Positions 42,534 through 52,806 are shown, counted from the stretch's first letter. The stretch: 64,000 nucleotides of DNA from Butyricimonas faecihominis (GCF_033096445.1 NZ_AP028155.1:1-64000); one strand, 5' to 3'. The notes: generated by a model from the letters alone, not told the origin. Program-made: numbers and translations.

Positions 42534-43085
42534 ATGAATAAGGACAATGGATTATTAGCTAAACGAATTTTTCAGGGGGATGAAGAAGCGTTTAAAATTT
42601 TGTATGAAGAGTTTTTTCATACATTGCTTGCCATCGCTTGTAAATATGTGGAGAGTGAGGTGGCGAAGGATATTGTGCAGGACACTTTTTTTAAATTGTG
42701 GACTACACCTCATAAATTTTCTGCGACCACGGATTTACGTTTTTATTTGTATCGTTCCGTACAGAATCAATGTTTGAATTATATTCGGGATAAGAAAGTG
42801 GAGGATCGTTATCGTGATCGAGCGGAGGTCGTTTCAGAAGATTTCTTTTATAACACGGTATTGGAGGAGGAAATTTTTATTCGTTTGCAACAAGCCATTG
42901 AAGAACTTCCGGAGAAATATAGGAAAGTGATAAATTTGAATTTGGAGGGATTGAGTGATAAGGAAGTTGCCTTGCGTTTAGGAATATCTATTGATGCGGT
43001 TAAACAACAGAAAAAGAGGGGAAAAGAGCAGTTGAAAGAAAAACTAAATCACCCGTTTTTGCTTTTACTAATAAATTTCTTGTAG
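42534..43085 (+). CDS. ECF-type RNA polymerase sigma factor (locus 2)
   Basis: A 183-residue sigma-70 factor. Region 2 is visible at about residues 20-85 (DIVQDTFFKLWTTPHKF), and region 4 at about 115-170 (LPEKYRKVINLNLEGLSDKEVALRLGISIDAVKQ). It is paralogous to the locus 1 sigma factor but not closely similar. FecR follows after 53 bases from the chosen start, the normal order. Expected to direct transcription of the SusC/D genes downstream when FecR signals. Confidence 0.94.
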   Translation: MNKDNGLLAKRIFQGDEEAFKILYEEFFHTLLAIACKYVESEVAKDIVQDTFFKLWTTPHKFSATTDLRFYLYRSVQNQCLNYIRDKKVEDRYRDRAEVVSEDFFYNTVLEEEIFIRLQQAIEELPEKYRKVINLNLEGLSDKEVALRLGISIDAVKQQKKRGKEQLKEKLNHPFLLLLINFL

Positions 43086-43138
43086 ATTTTTGTCACTTTT
43101 TATGATGTTCCGTGTCTTGTAATAAAACCCAAGAAAAC

Positions 43139-44290
43139 ATGACGGAGCAGGATAAACATATTACTCATATTGCCGATTTGATTATAGCTGAATTAACCGG
43201 GAAAATTGATGATGCCGGTCGAAACGAGCTTGAAAATTGGAAACATGAGACTCCCGAGCATTTACGATTGTATAATCTTTATCAATCACCGGATTTCATC
43301 GCTCGCAAATTTGAATTTATCAAGGAATATAGTGCTATAGAAGCTTACCAAGAATTTACAGGACGAGTGAAACAGGCAAAACACCGGAAGAGAACTTTGG
43401 CATTATATCGTTATGTGGCTGCGGTGGTATTATTATTTGTGCTAAGTGGAAGTTTTTATTTTTTCCACGACACTAAAGATGAATCCATTGCTTTCGTTCA
43501 GAAAATACAACCGGGATCTTGTAAGGCGATATTGACAGAACCAGATGGGACAAAAATAGATATTTCAGACACGACGTTTCTAGCTTTTGTTCAAAAGAGT
43601 GTGATGTCAAGAAAGAATGAGGAAGAGAAAGAGGTGGTAGAAACTCTTTATCACACGATTACGATTCCCCGGGGTGGAGAATATGATTTATTATTAAGTG
43701 ACGGTAGTCGTTTGAGAATGAATTCAGAATCTGAAATTCGGGTCCCGGTGACATTTGAGAAGGGACAACGGGAAGTTTTTATGAAGGGAGAAATTTATTT
43801 TGATATAGTCCGGGATTCTTTGGCTCCTTTCGTGGTTCATACCCATCAAGGTGATATTCGTGTGTTAGGGACTTCTTTTAACGTAAGGGATTATCAAGAT
43901 GAAAATTTTTTAGAAACAACTTTGGTAAACGGAAAAGTTGCTTTTGAAAGGGGAGGTAATTATAGCTATTTGAAACCGGGAGAACAATTACGCTTGAATA
44001 AAGAAGATGGAAAGACAACGGTTGAGACCGTTGATGTGCTTTTGTATTGTTCGTGGAAAGATGGAAGGTTTGTTTTCGAGAAACAACGTTTAGAGGTGAT
44101 CATGAACACGATTGCCCGGTGGTATAATATTAATGTGTTCTATGAGAGTTCTTCGGTGAAAGATATTTTGTTCACGGGAAATATAAAACGATACAGTGAT
44201 TTGGAGCAAGTTGTTAATATGCTGAAACTTATTAATAAAATAGATATAGAGATTAAGGATAGAAATGTTTTTGTAAGAAATAATGAATGA
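43139..44290 (+). CDS. FecR family anti-sigma factor (locus 2)
   Basis: A 383-residue inner-membrane anti-sigma factor. The N-terminal cytoplasmic part (1-90) is helical, one membrane helix spans about 91-109, and the periplasmic region has the FecR domain (GGEYDLLLSDGSRLRMNSES; VHTHQGDIRVLGTSFNV) and a C-terminal DUF4974-type domain. It pairs with the sigma factor before it and the STN receptor after it. The ATG at 43139 is preferred over the GTG at 43112, which adds an unlikely Cys-containing tail. Confidence 0.93.
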   Translation: MTEQDKHITHIADLIIAELTGKIDDAGRNELENWKHETPEHLRLYNLYQSPDFIARKFEFIKEYSAIEAYQEFTGRVKQAKHRKRTLALYRYVAAVVLLFVLSGSFYFFHDTKDESIAFVQKIQPGSCKAILTEPDGTKIDISDTTFLAFVQKSVMSRKNEEEKEVVETLYHTITIPRGGEYDLLLSDGSRLRMNSESEIRVPVTFEKGQREVFMKGEIYFDIVRDSLAPFVVHTHQGDIRVLGTSFNVRDYQDENFLETTLVNGKVAFERGGNYSYLKPGEQLRLNKEDGKTTVETVDVLLYCSWKDGRFVFEKQRLEVIMNTIARWYNINVFYESSSVKDILFTGNIKRYSDLEQVVNMLKLINKIDIEIKDRNVFVRNNE

Positions 44291-44295
44291 AAAAA

Positions 44296-44343
44296 CAGGT
44301 GATACGCCAATATCACCTGCCTAATCCTGAAACAGATTCAGGA
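44296..44343 (+). promoter_or_regulatory. Twin hairpins between fecR and susC (locus 2)
   Basis: Hairpin 1 pairs CAGGTGATA (44296-44304) with TATCACCTG (44311-44319) around CGCCAA. Hairpin 2 pairs TCCTGAA (44325-44331) with TTCAGGA (44337-44343) around ACAGA. The layout matches locus 1 although the sequences differ. Confidence 0.7.
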
Positions 44344-44369
44344 CAGTAACTTATCTAATTTACAAATGT

Positions 44370-47300
44370 ATGAAAAAAAAGTTCAAATGCAAGGGCTGGT
44401 ATTCTGGCTTGAGAAAATGTTGTCTTATGATGAAGTTTTTCATGTTATTCATGTTGCTTACGGTACTTCAAGTGAATGCCGTGGTGAAATCGCAGGAGAC
44501 ATTGTTAAATGTAAACGTGGCTCGTGTTTCTTTGGTGGAGGTTTTAAAAATGATCGAATCAAAGAGTGACTATACTTGCCTTTATAGTCACGAGGATGTT
44601 GCTAAAGTAAATGACTTAACGGTTGAACTGAAAAATGTGACCGTTCAGGAAATATTGGATGTTTGTTTAAAAGGAACTAGATTGGGATATAAAATTGTGG
44701 ATCAGACGATAGTGATCCGTAATTTGAGTGAAATGGAGCAAAAAAATGGAGAGGCGAAACAAAGAACTATTACGGGGCGAGTGACAGATAAGAGTGGGGT
44801 ACCTCTTCCGGGAGTCACGGTGATGATTAAAGGGTTGTCAGTAGGGACGGCTACAGACGTGAATGGCGATTATAAGTTGGCAATTCCCCAAGGAGAGAAA
44901 GATTTTGTCCTTCAATTTTCTTTTGTCGGAATGAAGACACAAGAGGTGAAATATGTGGGTAAAGATACGATTAATGTGGTGTTGGAAGAGGAGGTGAATA
45001 CGATGGATGAGGTTGTTATTACCGGATATCAACGTATTGATAAACGTAAAAATGCTAGTTCTGTGATCAGCGTGAAGGGATCTGAGTTACAGGAAGGTGC
45101 TGCTATTTCGATTGATAATATGTTACAGGGAAAATTGGCAGGGGTGAATATTATCAATCCGACTTCAACTCCTGGTGCAGCTCCGAAAGTGCGAATCCGG
45201 GGAGCCTCTTCTATTTCTGGAAATCGGGAACCGGTTTGGGTGGTAGATGGAATTATTTTAGAAGATCCGGTGCCTATTTCTGCTGAAGAGTTGAATAGTT
45301 TGGATAACGTGAATTTGATTGGTAATGCAATTGCCAGTATTAATCCGGAAGATATTGATCGTATTGATGTTTTGAAAGATGCATCAGCAACGGCTATATA
45401 TGGAGTGAAAGCGGCTAATGGTGTGATTGTGATCACGACAAAAAAGGGTAAATATGGAAAGCCAACAGTGCATTATTCTGGTAATGTGGGAATTAGTTTG
45501 AGACCGAGTTATAATAATTTGAATCGGATGAATTCCAAAGAAAGAATTGATGTGTCTAAGGAGATTGAGGAGAGGGGATTGACGTTCGGAATAAAACCTT
45601 CTAATATCGGTTATGAGGGAGCTTTGTATGATTTGTATGCTAAACGGATTACCCAAGAACAATTTGTGGATCGGGTGTATGATCTTGAAAAAGTGAATAC
45701 TGATTGGTACGATGAGCTTTTTAGAACGGACGTGTCTCATAAACATTCATTATCAATTTCGGGAGGTTCGGAGTTTGTGAATTATTATTTTTCTGCAGGA
45801 TATGCAAATACAAATGCCGTGGTGAAAGGTTCTGATGTGGAGAATTATAATGCTCTTTTGAAGTTAAATTTAGAATTGAGTAAAAGATTGAATGTCGGGT
45901 TATCTTTGAGGGCTTACGCGGCAACAAAGAAATATTTGCATGGTTCTATCGATCCATATGGTTATGCTTATAATACTTCTCGTGCGATTCCCGCTTATAA
46001 TAAGGATGGATCTTATTTATTCTATAATAAAACAGAAGGTTATGAAACTATCTTGAATTATAATATCCTTAATGAACGAGATAATACCGGTCGAAAGATA
46101 AAGAATCAGACAATTGATTTCATGGTGGATGTAAATTATAAAATATTGTCAGGATTGACATTCTCCGGAGTGTTTTCTCTATCAAAAGCTAATACGAAGG
46201 ATTCTGAATGGGCAAACGAGAAATCATATTATATTGCGGATTTACGGGGTGTGAATTATGGTGATGAATTGCCGACCGATCGTAATTTTGTTGAAACTAG
46301 GTGCCGTTTACCTTATGGTGGGGAATTGAAAAATGATAATACATTATCATCTACATACACGGTAAGGGCTGGATTTAATTATTTCAAAAGGTTACATGAG
46401 GTGCATGAAATTGATGTGAATGTGGGGACGGAAGCTCGTTCTGTAAAATATGACGGAATATCTACTGTACAACGGGGATATTTACCGGATAGAGGTAAGA
46501 AGTTTGTTGCTATTAATGCAACAGAATGGCCTTTATATAACGAATGGTTGATGGCTAATCCGGATGTGGTGGTGGATCGTTTGACTAATGTGGTTTCTTT
46601 CTATGGGACTTTCACGTATACTTATGATGACCGTTACACGGCTAATTTTAATATCCGTACCGATGGATCCAATAAATTCGGACAGGATAAGAGTACGAAA
46701 TTCTTGCCAGTATGGTCTGCCGCTGTCCGTTGGAATATTCATAACGAGGTGTTCTTTCGTAATGTCCAATGGATGAATTTATTGGCATTGAAAGGATCAT
46801 ACGGGGTACAAGGTAATGTACATTCGGACCAGACTCCGGATCTGATCGTGTCCATGAGTGGAATGGATGATGTTTCTAAAGAATATATGTCATCTTTAAA
46901 TAAACTTCAGAATCCATATTTGAAGTGGGAAAAGACAAAATCTTATAATTTAGCTTTAGAGTTTGCATTTTTGAATAATAGGATCAGTGGTTATGCTGAA
47001 TATTATTTGAAAAAAGGTGAAGATCAGATTATAACCAAACGAGTTTCAACGGTTTCCGGTAAAAGAGATGTTTCAATTAACGGGGGTGATGTGGAAAATA
47101 AGGGTTGGGAATTTACGTTAAATGGAACTCCGATAAAAACGAAGGATTTTATATGGGGACTCTCTTTGAATATGTATCAGAATTATAATAAAGTAACCAG
47201 TAAGAATCAGACGCAGACTTATGATTACAAGGATTATTTGCAAGGGAATCTGATTGTGGAGTCTAAGCCTTTGGATGGCTTTTATTCCTATAAGTTTGAT

Positions 47301-47945
47301 GGTTTGGATGAAGAGGGGTTACCGAAATTTAAAGATATAGATGAGCCGGACGGTATCTCAAAAGAGGAAATGTTTGCTAAAGCATTTGCGTATTCCGGAA
47401 AACGGGTGGCTGATTTTAACGGAGGATTTTCGACTTATTTCAGTTTTAAAGGTTTTACATTGAACGCATTATTTGCTTTCTCTGTAGGTAAAAAAGTTCG
47501 ATTGAATAATTTGTATGAATCTACAGGACAGATGTTGCCTTTGCCTCAGCAAAATATGTCTGATGAATTTGTAAATCGTTGGAGAAAAGGGATAAACGAG
47601 AATACGGATATTCCAGCGTTGTCAGATTTGAGTTTAGCTTATTCTGATATGGATCGTAAATATACAATATCCAGTAATAAGTGGGAGATGTATAATAATG
47701 CAGATTTACGGGTTGTGTCGGGTGATTTTTTGCGGATGAGAAATATTTCGTTGAGTTATAATTTGCCGGAACATCTTTATAAACACATCGGAGTGTCTGG
47801 AGTTAGTTTGCGTTTAGAGGCTGGGAATCTTTGGTTGTGGGCTAATAAGAAATTACGAGGACAGGATCCGGAACAGATGACTTTGGGATCCGGAACGGTA
47901 CCTCCGACGAAGAGTTTTACTTTTGGATTAAATATTTCACTTTAA
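44370..47945 (+). CDS. SusC/RagA-type TonB-dependent receptor with STN domain (locus 2)
   Basis: A 1191-residue outer-membrane receptor. After a basic N terminus and signal segment (about 18-42) come the STN domain (about 44-118), a carboxypeptidase-regulatory-like domain (ITGRVTDKSGVPLPGVTVMI, about 135-215), the plug (about 216-350, with LKDASATAIYGVKAANGVIVI) and a barrel of about 840 residues. The STN domain connects it to the FecR and sigma factor upstream. The partner SusD is 12 bases downstream. With two proteases in the same operon, a peptide or protein ligand is plausible but not shown. Confidence 0.94.
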   Translation: MKKKFKCKGWYSGLRKCCLMMKFFMLFMLLTVLQVNAVVKSQETLLNVNVARVSLVEVLKMIESKSDYTCLYSHEDVAKVNDLTVELKNVTVQEILDVCLKGTRLGYKIVDQTIVIRNLSEMEQKNGEAKQRTITGRVTDKSGVPLPGVTVMIKGLSVGTATDVNGDYKLAIPQGEKDFVLQFSFVGMKTQEVKYVGKDTINVVLEEEVNTMDEVVITGYQRIDKRKNASSVISVKGSELQEGAAISIDNMLQGKLAGVNIINPTSTPGAAPKVRIRGASSISGNREPVWVVDGIILEDPVPISAEELNSLDNVNLIGNAIASINPEDIDRIDVLKDASATAIYGVKAANGVIVITTKKGKYGKPTVHYSGNVGISLRPSYNNLNRMNSKERIDVSKEIEERGLTFGIKPSNIGYEGALYDLYAKRITQEQFVDRVYDLEKVNTDWYDELFRTDVSHKHSLSISGGSEFVNYYFSAGYANTNAVVKGSDVENYNALLKLNLELSKRLNVGLSLRAYAATKKYLHGSIDPYGYAYNTSRAIPAYNKDGSYLFYNKTEGYETILNYNILNERDNTGRKIKNQTIDFMVDVNYKILSGLTFSGVFSLSKANTKDSEWANEKSYYIADLRGVNYGDELPTDRNFVETRCRLPYGGELKNDNTLSSTYTVRAGFNYFKRLHEVHEIDVNVGTEARSVKYDGISTVQRGYLPDRGKKFVAINATEWPLYNEWLMANPDVVVDRLTNVVSFYGTFTYTYDDRYTANFNIRTDGSNKFGQDKSTKFLPVWSAAVRWNIHNEVFFRNVQWMNLLALKGSYGVQGNVHSDQTPDLIVSMSGMDDVSKEYMSSLNKLQNPYLKWEKTKSYNLALEFAFLNNRISGYAEYYLKKGEDQIITKRVSTVSGKRDVSINGGDVENKGWEFTLNGTPIKTKDFIWGLSLNMYQNYNKVTSKNQTQTYDYKDYLQGNLIVESKPLDGFYSYKFDGLDEEGLPKFKDIDEPDGISKEEMFAKAFAYSGKRVADFNGGFSTYFSFKGFTLNALFAFSVGKKVRLNNLYESTGQMLPLPQQNMSDEFVNRWRKGINENTDIPALSDLSLAYSDMDRKYTISSNKWEMYNNADLRVVSGDFLRMRNISLSYNLPEHLYKHIGVSGVSLRLEAGNLWLWANKKLRGQDPEQMTLGSGTVPPTKSFTFGLNISL

Positions 47946-47957
47946 AACGAGACTGTT

Positions 47958-49367
47958 ATGAAGAAATTGATATATATAATAGTTGTAGTACTTTTCTCTT
48001 CGTGTGGAGATTTTCTGGAAGAGAGTTCTCAAGACCTAATTATTCCTAAAACGGTAAAGGACTATAGTGAATTTTTGTTTGGGGAGGGGTATATCCGAAA
48101 TAATACGTCGATTCATACGTATTTGGATATTATGACGGATGATGTTGAAGAAAAAGCGAATACATGGCCCGTTATGCAGTCAGATATTCGGGGGGATGGG
48201 TATGGTTATTTTTGTTGGCAACCGAATCCGGAGTATCGTTTTACCGGGGCGTTGAATACGGATAATGCTTGGGAAACGTATTATAGTAAGATACTTATTG
48301 CTAATAATGTCATTGATTTATTGGATGATGCGGAAGGAATTCAGAGCGATAAAGATGATTTACTGGGGGAAGCTTATTTTTTGCGTGCGTATTGTTATTT
48401 TATGCTAGTAAATTTGTACGGTGAACCTTACGAGAAAGAAACGGCTGATAAAGCTTTAGGTATTCCCTTTAATTACGAGCATAGTGTGCGGGAGCGGACA
48501 TATAAACGGGAAACATTGGCACGTTCTTATGAATTGATAGAGAAAGATCTGATAAAGTCTATTCAACTTCTTGAAGCTACGGATTATACGAAAACGGTTT
48601 TTCGGATATCCAAAGGTGCTGCTTATTTGTTAGCCTCTAGATTTTATCTATACAAAAAAGACTATGAACAAGCCATTTCTTATGCGGATAAGGTTTTAAC
48701 GGTAAATTCGGCTTTATATGATATTCGAACGTTAACGGAAGAAGATTATGTTTTTACGAAAGAAAATCCTGAAATTATTTGGACGTATGGTGATTATGAA
48801 GTGAATTATCTTAGTGCTGCATATCGTGGGTGTTTTCCTGTTTCAATGGCGTTTTATAATTCATTTCATGCAAATGATGCCCGAAAACGGACTTACGTGA
48901 AAGATGATTGGGGTGATTTGATTGTTGGGAAGGGTGCTGCAAATACAGGAGTATATGGTTTCGCTTTTCGTACGGCAGAGGCCTATCTGAATCGAGCAGA
49001 GGCTAATGCGGAGTTGGGGCATACGGATTTGGCTTTGGATGATATTGAACATCTGCGGAAATATCGTTATGAGGTAGAGGTTCCAATAACAGTTTCTACG
49101 AAAACAGATGTTATTCAGTTGGTTCGGCAGGAACGCCGTTTCGAGTTGTGTTTCGAGCAACATCGTTGGTTTGACCTCCGGCGTTGGGATCGTCCAAGGA
49201 TAGAGCATATTTACACGACAGACATGAATAGTTCTCAAAAAGTGAAATTTGTACTTGAAGAGAATGATAAAGCGTACACGTTGCCTCTGCCTGTGGAGGT
49301 AAAAGAGTTTGACTATAATCTGGAGAATATCAATCGTCCGGAGAGAAAAGGGGTTATTGTACAATAA
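47958..49367 (+). CDS. SusD/RagB-type surface lipoprotein (locus 2)
   Basis: A 469-residue ligand-binding lipoprotein. The lipobox is LFSSC (Cys16), followed by GDFLEESSQD. The SusD helical pattern is visible, with GEAYFLRAYCYFMLVNLYG, the C-terminal AEAYLNRAEANAELG and the family-typical RRFELCFEQHRWFDLRRW. It would capture ligand at the cell surface and pass it to the receptor just upstream. Confidence 0.94.
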   Translation: MKKLIYIIVVVLFSSCGDFLEESSQDLIIPKTVKDYSEFLFGEGYIRNNTSIHTYLDIMTDDVEEKANTWPVMQSDIRGDGYGYFCWQPNPEYRFTGALNTDNAWETYYSKILIANNVIDLLDDAEGIQSDKDDLLGEAYFLRAYCYFMLVNLYGEPYEKETADKALGIPFNYEHSVRERTYKRETLARSYELIEKDLIKSIQLLEATDYTKTVFRISKGAAYLLASRFYLYKKDYEQAISYADKVLTVNSALYDIRTLTEEDYVFTKENPEIIWTYGDYEVNYLSAAYRGCFPVSMAFYNSFHANDARKRTYVKDDWGDLIVGKGAANTGVYGFAFRTAEAYLNRAEANAELGHTDLALDDIEHLRKYRYEVEVPITVSTKTDVIQLVRQERRFELCFEQHRWFDLRRWDRPRIEHIYTTDMNSSQKVKFVLEENDKAYTLPLPVEVKEFDYNLENINRPERKGVIVQ

Positions 49368-49383
49368 TTAAAAGAAGAATAGG

Positions 49384-50265
49384 ATGAGAACAAATAAATT
49401 ACTATCGTTAATCATTGTATTAGGTATGGGATTTTCAGCCTGTTATGATGAGAATGACATTCATACGACGAAGGGAGATATCCCTTATGAATTGAAGGAG
49501 GGAGGGGATGCGGTCGATCAATATATTTATAAATTTTATCGAGAGAACGGATCAATTATTATGGTTGATTACGATACGATTGATTACCAGTGGAACATGA
49601 GTGGACTAGCAAAAAATGTTTATCTGACAAAACAAGAAGACCGAGTAGTTTTGATGAAGGGATTTTCTATGTTAGAAAAGACATTTTTAAGTATCTATGA
49701 TATAGACTTTAAAAAGAAGTATTTTCCATTGAAATTGTTGATTGGAAAACAAGTGGGCCGGATGAATTGGGGAGTACTGGAGGATAATGCGGCCTTAGCA
49801 GGTCTTAGTTATTTGGCTTTAGGAAAAATACGGGAAGGGGTAGAGAATTTATCAGAAGAAGAGTTGAGAAGCATGCGCGAGTCAACTAACGGAGTGTTCT
49901 GGCAAGAGTATCTATTACAAAATGGTATTATTCAAGTTCCGGAGAGTTTTTATGAAGTGAGTAAAGGGTATTATCAATCGTTTTTGGAATATTTACCGGA
50001 AAATGAGGGTGTGACTGATGTGGATGTAAGAGATTATGGTTTCTGGTATAGAGATCCTTCAAATTCTTATTCATTGGTGACACCTAATAAAGAAGGTGAT
50101 TTTAAAGATTTTATGGGAGTAATTCTGACGGTTCCTTATGAAGAGTTAAAACCCGTGCTAGATGCTCATAGTAAATTGAAAGATAAATATGACATCTTGG
50201 TAAATTATTTTAAGATGAAATATCAGATTGATCTTGTTGCTATTGGAAATAAACAGTTTAAATAA
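49384..50265 (+). CDS. Degenerate zinc-peptidase-like lipoprotein (HExxH lost)
   Basis: A 293-residue lipoprotein (lipobox FSAC, Cys20). By eye its layout follows the putative zinc-binding metallopeptidases (PF15890 type) usually found after SusD: N-terminal DQYIYKFY, then LSIYDIDFKKKYFPLKLLIG, and a C-terminal stretch GDFKDFMGVIL ... YDILVNYFKMKYQIDL. Where relatives have an HEFAH-like motif, this one reads Q-E-Y-L-L at residues 174-178, so both zinc-binding histidines are gone. It is probably a binding or scaffolding protein rather than an enzyme. A true zinc protease follows 6 bases later. The family call is from memory of the pattern, not a search. Confidence 0.65.
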   Translation: MRTNKLLSLIIVLGMGFSACYDENDIHTTKGDIPYELKEGGDAVDQYIYKFYRENGSIIMVDYDTIDYQWNMSGLAKNVYLTKQEDRVVLMKGFSMLEKTFLSIYDIDFKKKYFPLKLLIGKQVGRMNWGVLEDNAALAGLSYLALGKIREGVENLSEEELRSMRESTNGVFWQEYLLQNGIIQVPESFYEVSKGYYQSFLEYLPENEGVTDVDVRDYGFWYRDPSNSYSLVTPNKEGDFKDFMGVILTVPYEELKPVLDAHSKLKDKYDILVNYFKMKYQIDLVAIGNKQFK

Positions 50266-50271
50266 TCAAGA

Positions 50272-52806
50272 ATGAATGTAAGGACAGGAATACTAATCTT
50301 TGCCGGTTTATTACTGGCAAAGACTAGTGAAGCTCAGTTGTTTGGCAAAAAGTTGGGAGAGTTGAGTCCCGTGACAACCAAGCAGGATTCGGCGGTGAGT
50401 GCTAGTAATTATGCCGATATTTTAAAAGATGCGGAGGTGCATGAAGGGATGTTTAAAATATTCAAGAAAAAACAGAAAGTGTATTTTGAAATACCTCAAT
50501 GTTTGTTGGATAAGGAAATGTTGCTTTCTTCACGGGTAACAGCTACAAGTAATAATACCGACGTGTCGGGAGGAGAAATGCCTCTTCATCCGTTATTGGT
50601 GAAATTTACACGGGATGATGAACAAGTGTATTTACATCGGTTGAGTCCGTTGAATCAATGCGACCCGATGTCCCCGATTTATCAATCATTGCAAAGAAAT
50701 AATGTCGAGCCAATAATGGAGGCTTTTAAAATCGTGTGTGAGAATGCAGATTCTACCGGAATTGTGATTGATGTTTCTTTTTTCTTTTGTTCGGACCAGA
50801 AAGAATTAAGTCCTTTTAAACCGCGAACCCCGTTGAGTTTTATTCTTGGGGAGAATCCTTTGGAGGGGAGTTTTTCTAGTGATAAATCGACGATATTAGA
50901 AGTGAAATCATTTCCTTTAAATCTGAACATTAAAAGTCGGTTAGTGTATACCGTTGATGATTATCCTTTTACAGCTATTATGACTCGTTCGATCATTCTG
51001 TTACCGGATGAGCCTATGAGACCGCGTATATCTGATGTCCGAATCGGGTATTTCCCGTTACGAAAACATATTTATACGGAAAAGGTGGACGAGTTGAAAA
51101 AAGTAGATTATATCCAACGATGGCGAATCGAGCCTAAAGATGAGGATGTGGAGCGCTATCGTAATGGAGAACTTGTGGAACCGAAGAAGCCGATCGTGTG
51201 GTACATTGATCCCGCTATTCCGGAACGATGGAGAAAATACATTAAGTTAGGGGTTGAAGATTGGCAAGCGGCCTTTGAAGAAATTGGTTTTAAGAATGCG
51301 ATAGTAGCTAAAGACTATCCGGTGGATGATCCAAATTTTGATCCGGATGATATTCGTTACTCGTGTTATCGCTATATTACGACAGAAACAGCCAATTCAA
51401 TGGGTCCGGCTTGGATTGATCCTCGTTCGGGAGAAATCATACAAGCTGATGTATTATTCTACCATAACGTGATAAAGTTGTTGCATAATTGGCAATTTGT
51501 TCAATTAGCTCAGGTTGACCCTAAAGTGAGGACAAAAGTGTTTGACGAGGAAACGATGGGGCGAGCATTGCGGTATGTTGCGGCTCATGAAATTGGTCAT
51601 ACACTTGGGTTGATGCATAATATGGGGGCATCTTATGCTTACCCGGTAGATTCTTTGCGTTCCGTGACATTTACTCGGAAATATGGAACAACTCCTTCTA
51701 TCATGGATTACGCTCGTTTTAATTATGTGGCGCAACCGGGAGACGAAGGTGTAAATTTACTTCCCCCACTTTTGGGTGTTTATGATAAATACGCCATAAA
51801 ATGGGGATATGCGCCTATTGCAGTAGAGAGTCCGGAGGCAGAACGTCCGATTCTGAATCAATGGATACAAGAAAAGCAAGATGATCCGATGTATCATTAT
51901 GGACCTCAGCAGTTTTCTTTGTTTTCGATTGTAGATCCGTCTGCTTTATCTGAATCTTTGGGTAATGATTGTATGAAAGCTAATCGTTACGGGATTGAAA
52001 ACTTGAAATATATTACGAGCCATTTGTTAGAATGGACGTATGATGAAGGAGAGACTTTTGAGAAACCAGAAGAACTTTATCGGGAAATATTCGGTCAATA
52101 CAGGAGGTATATTGAACATATTCTCGTTTATTTGGGAGGTGTTTATTTGGATGCTCCGGTTATGGGTGATCAAAAGAAAGCTTATAAATTCGTGAGCAAG
52201 GAAAAACAACAGGAAGCATTAGCTTTTATATTAGAACAATTACGGGCATTCCCAGATTGGTATTGTCAACCTGAAATAGAACGAAATTTCTCATTCGGGA
52301 ATACAAAAGTGGCAGAGTATATGGGATTGGTTGTTGGTTCTTTAACGTCAAGTGGTATATTATCAAATCTTTCAGTATGGGAAAAACAGGATGGTAAAGA
52401 TGCTTATACGCCAGTCGAGTATATGGACGATGTTTATAATCTGGTGATGGAACCAACGCTAAAACGTCAGGATCTTAATCATTACGAACGGGTGATGCAG
52501 TACAATTACATCTTGTCATTAATGATGGCTGAGGGAAAAGGGATTACAGGAGAGAAAGGACGACGTTCTTTGGTTGAAGGTGATCATGCTGATATATGTT
52601 CTTGTTCGACGAGCCATTTGCATGAACGTATGGCTATGAGTCCAGTCGATGGTTCTGACACGAGAATAGTGGCGAATGCTGTTTATCATTATGAGTTGGA
52701 AAAAGTTTATAAATTACTAAAACGAGTAATGAATTCTGGAGACCGGGATACACGGGCACATTATCGTAATTTGTATTTCGAGGTATCGAAGTTTTTCGAG
52801 AATTAG
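50272..52806 (+). CDS. Exported zinc-dependent metalloprotease (metzincin-like)
   Basis: An 844-residue protease. A signal peptide (about 1-21, ending SEAQ) exports it. The active site is HEIGHTLGLMH at residues 439-449 (HExxHxxGxxH), followed downstream by the Met-turn in PSIMDYARFNY. N- and C-terminal regions match the DUF5117/DUF4953/DUF5118 organisation of large Bacteroidetes zinc proteases. It is the last gene of the locus 2 operon and would supply peptides for import by the SusCD pair, or process surface proteins. The substrate is unknown. Confidence 0.92.
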   Translation: MNVRTGILIFAGLLLAKTSEAQLFGKKLGELSPVTTKQDSAVSASNYADILKDAEVHEGMFKIFKKKQKVYFEIPQCLLDKEMLLSSRVTATSNNTDVSGGEMPLHPLLVKFTRDDEQVYLHRLSPLNQCDPMSPIYQSLQRNNVEPIMEAFKIVCENADSTGIVIDVSFFFCSDQKELSPFKPRTPLSFILGENPLEGSFSSDKSTILEVKSFPLNLNIKSRLVYTVDDYPFTAIMTRSIILLPDEPMRPRISDVRIGYFPLRKHIYTEKVDELKKVDYIQRWRIEPKDEDVERYRNGELVEPKKPIVWYIDPAIPERWRKYIKLGVEDWQAAFEEIGFKNAIVAKDYPVDDPNFDPDDIRYSCYRYITTETANSMGPAWIDPRSGEIIQADVLFYHNVIKLLHNWQFVQLAQVDPKVRTKVFDEETMGRALRYVAAHEIGHTLGLMHNMGASYAYPVDSLRSVTFTRKYGTTPSIMDYARFNYVAQPGDEGVNLLPPLLGVYDKYAIKWGYAPIAVESPEAERPILNQWIQEKQDDPMYHYGPQQFSLFSIVDPSALSESLGNDCMKANRYGIENLKYITSHLLEWTYDEGETFEKPEELYREIFGQYRRYIEHILVYLGGVYLDAPVMGDQKKAYKFVSKEKQQEALAFILEQLRAFPDWYCQPEIERNFSFGNTKVAEYMGLVVGSLTSSGILSNLSVWEKQDGKDAYTPVEYMDDVYNLVMEPTLKRQDLNHYERVMQYNYILSLMMAEGKGITGEKGRRSLVEGDHADICSCSTSHLHERMAMSPVDGSDTRIVANAVYHYELEKVYKLLKRVMNSGDRDTRAHYRNLYFEVSKFFEN

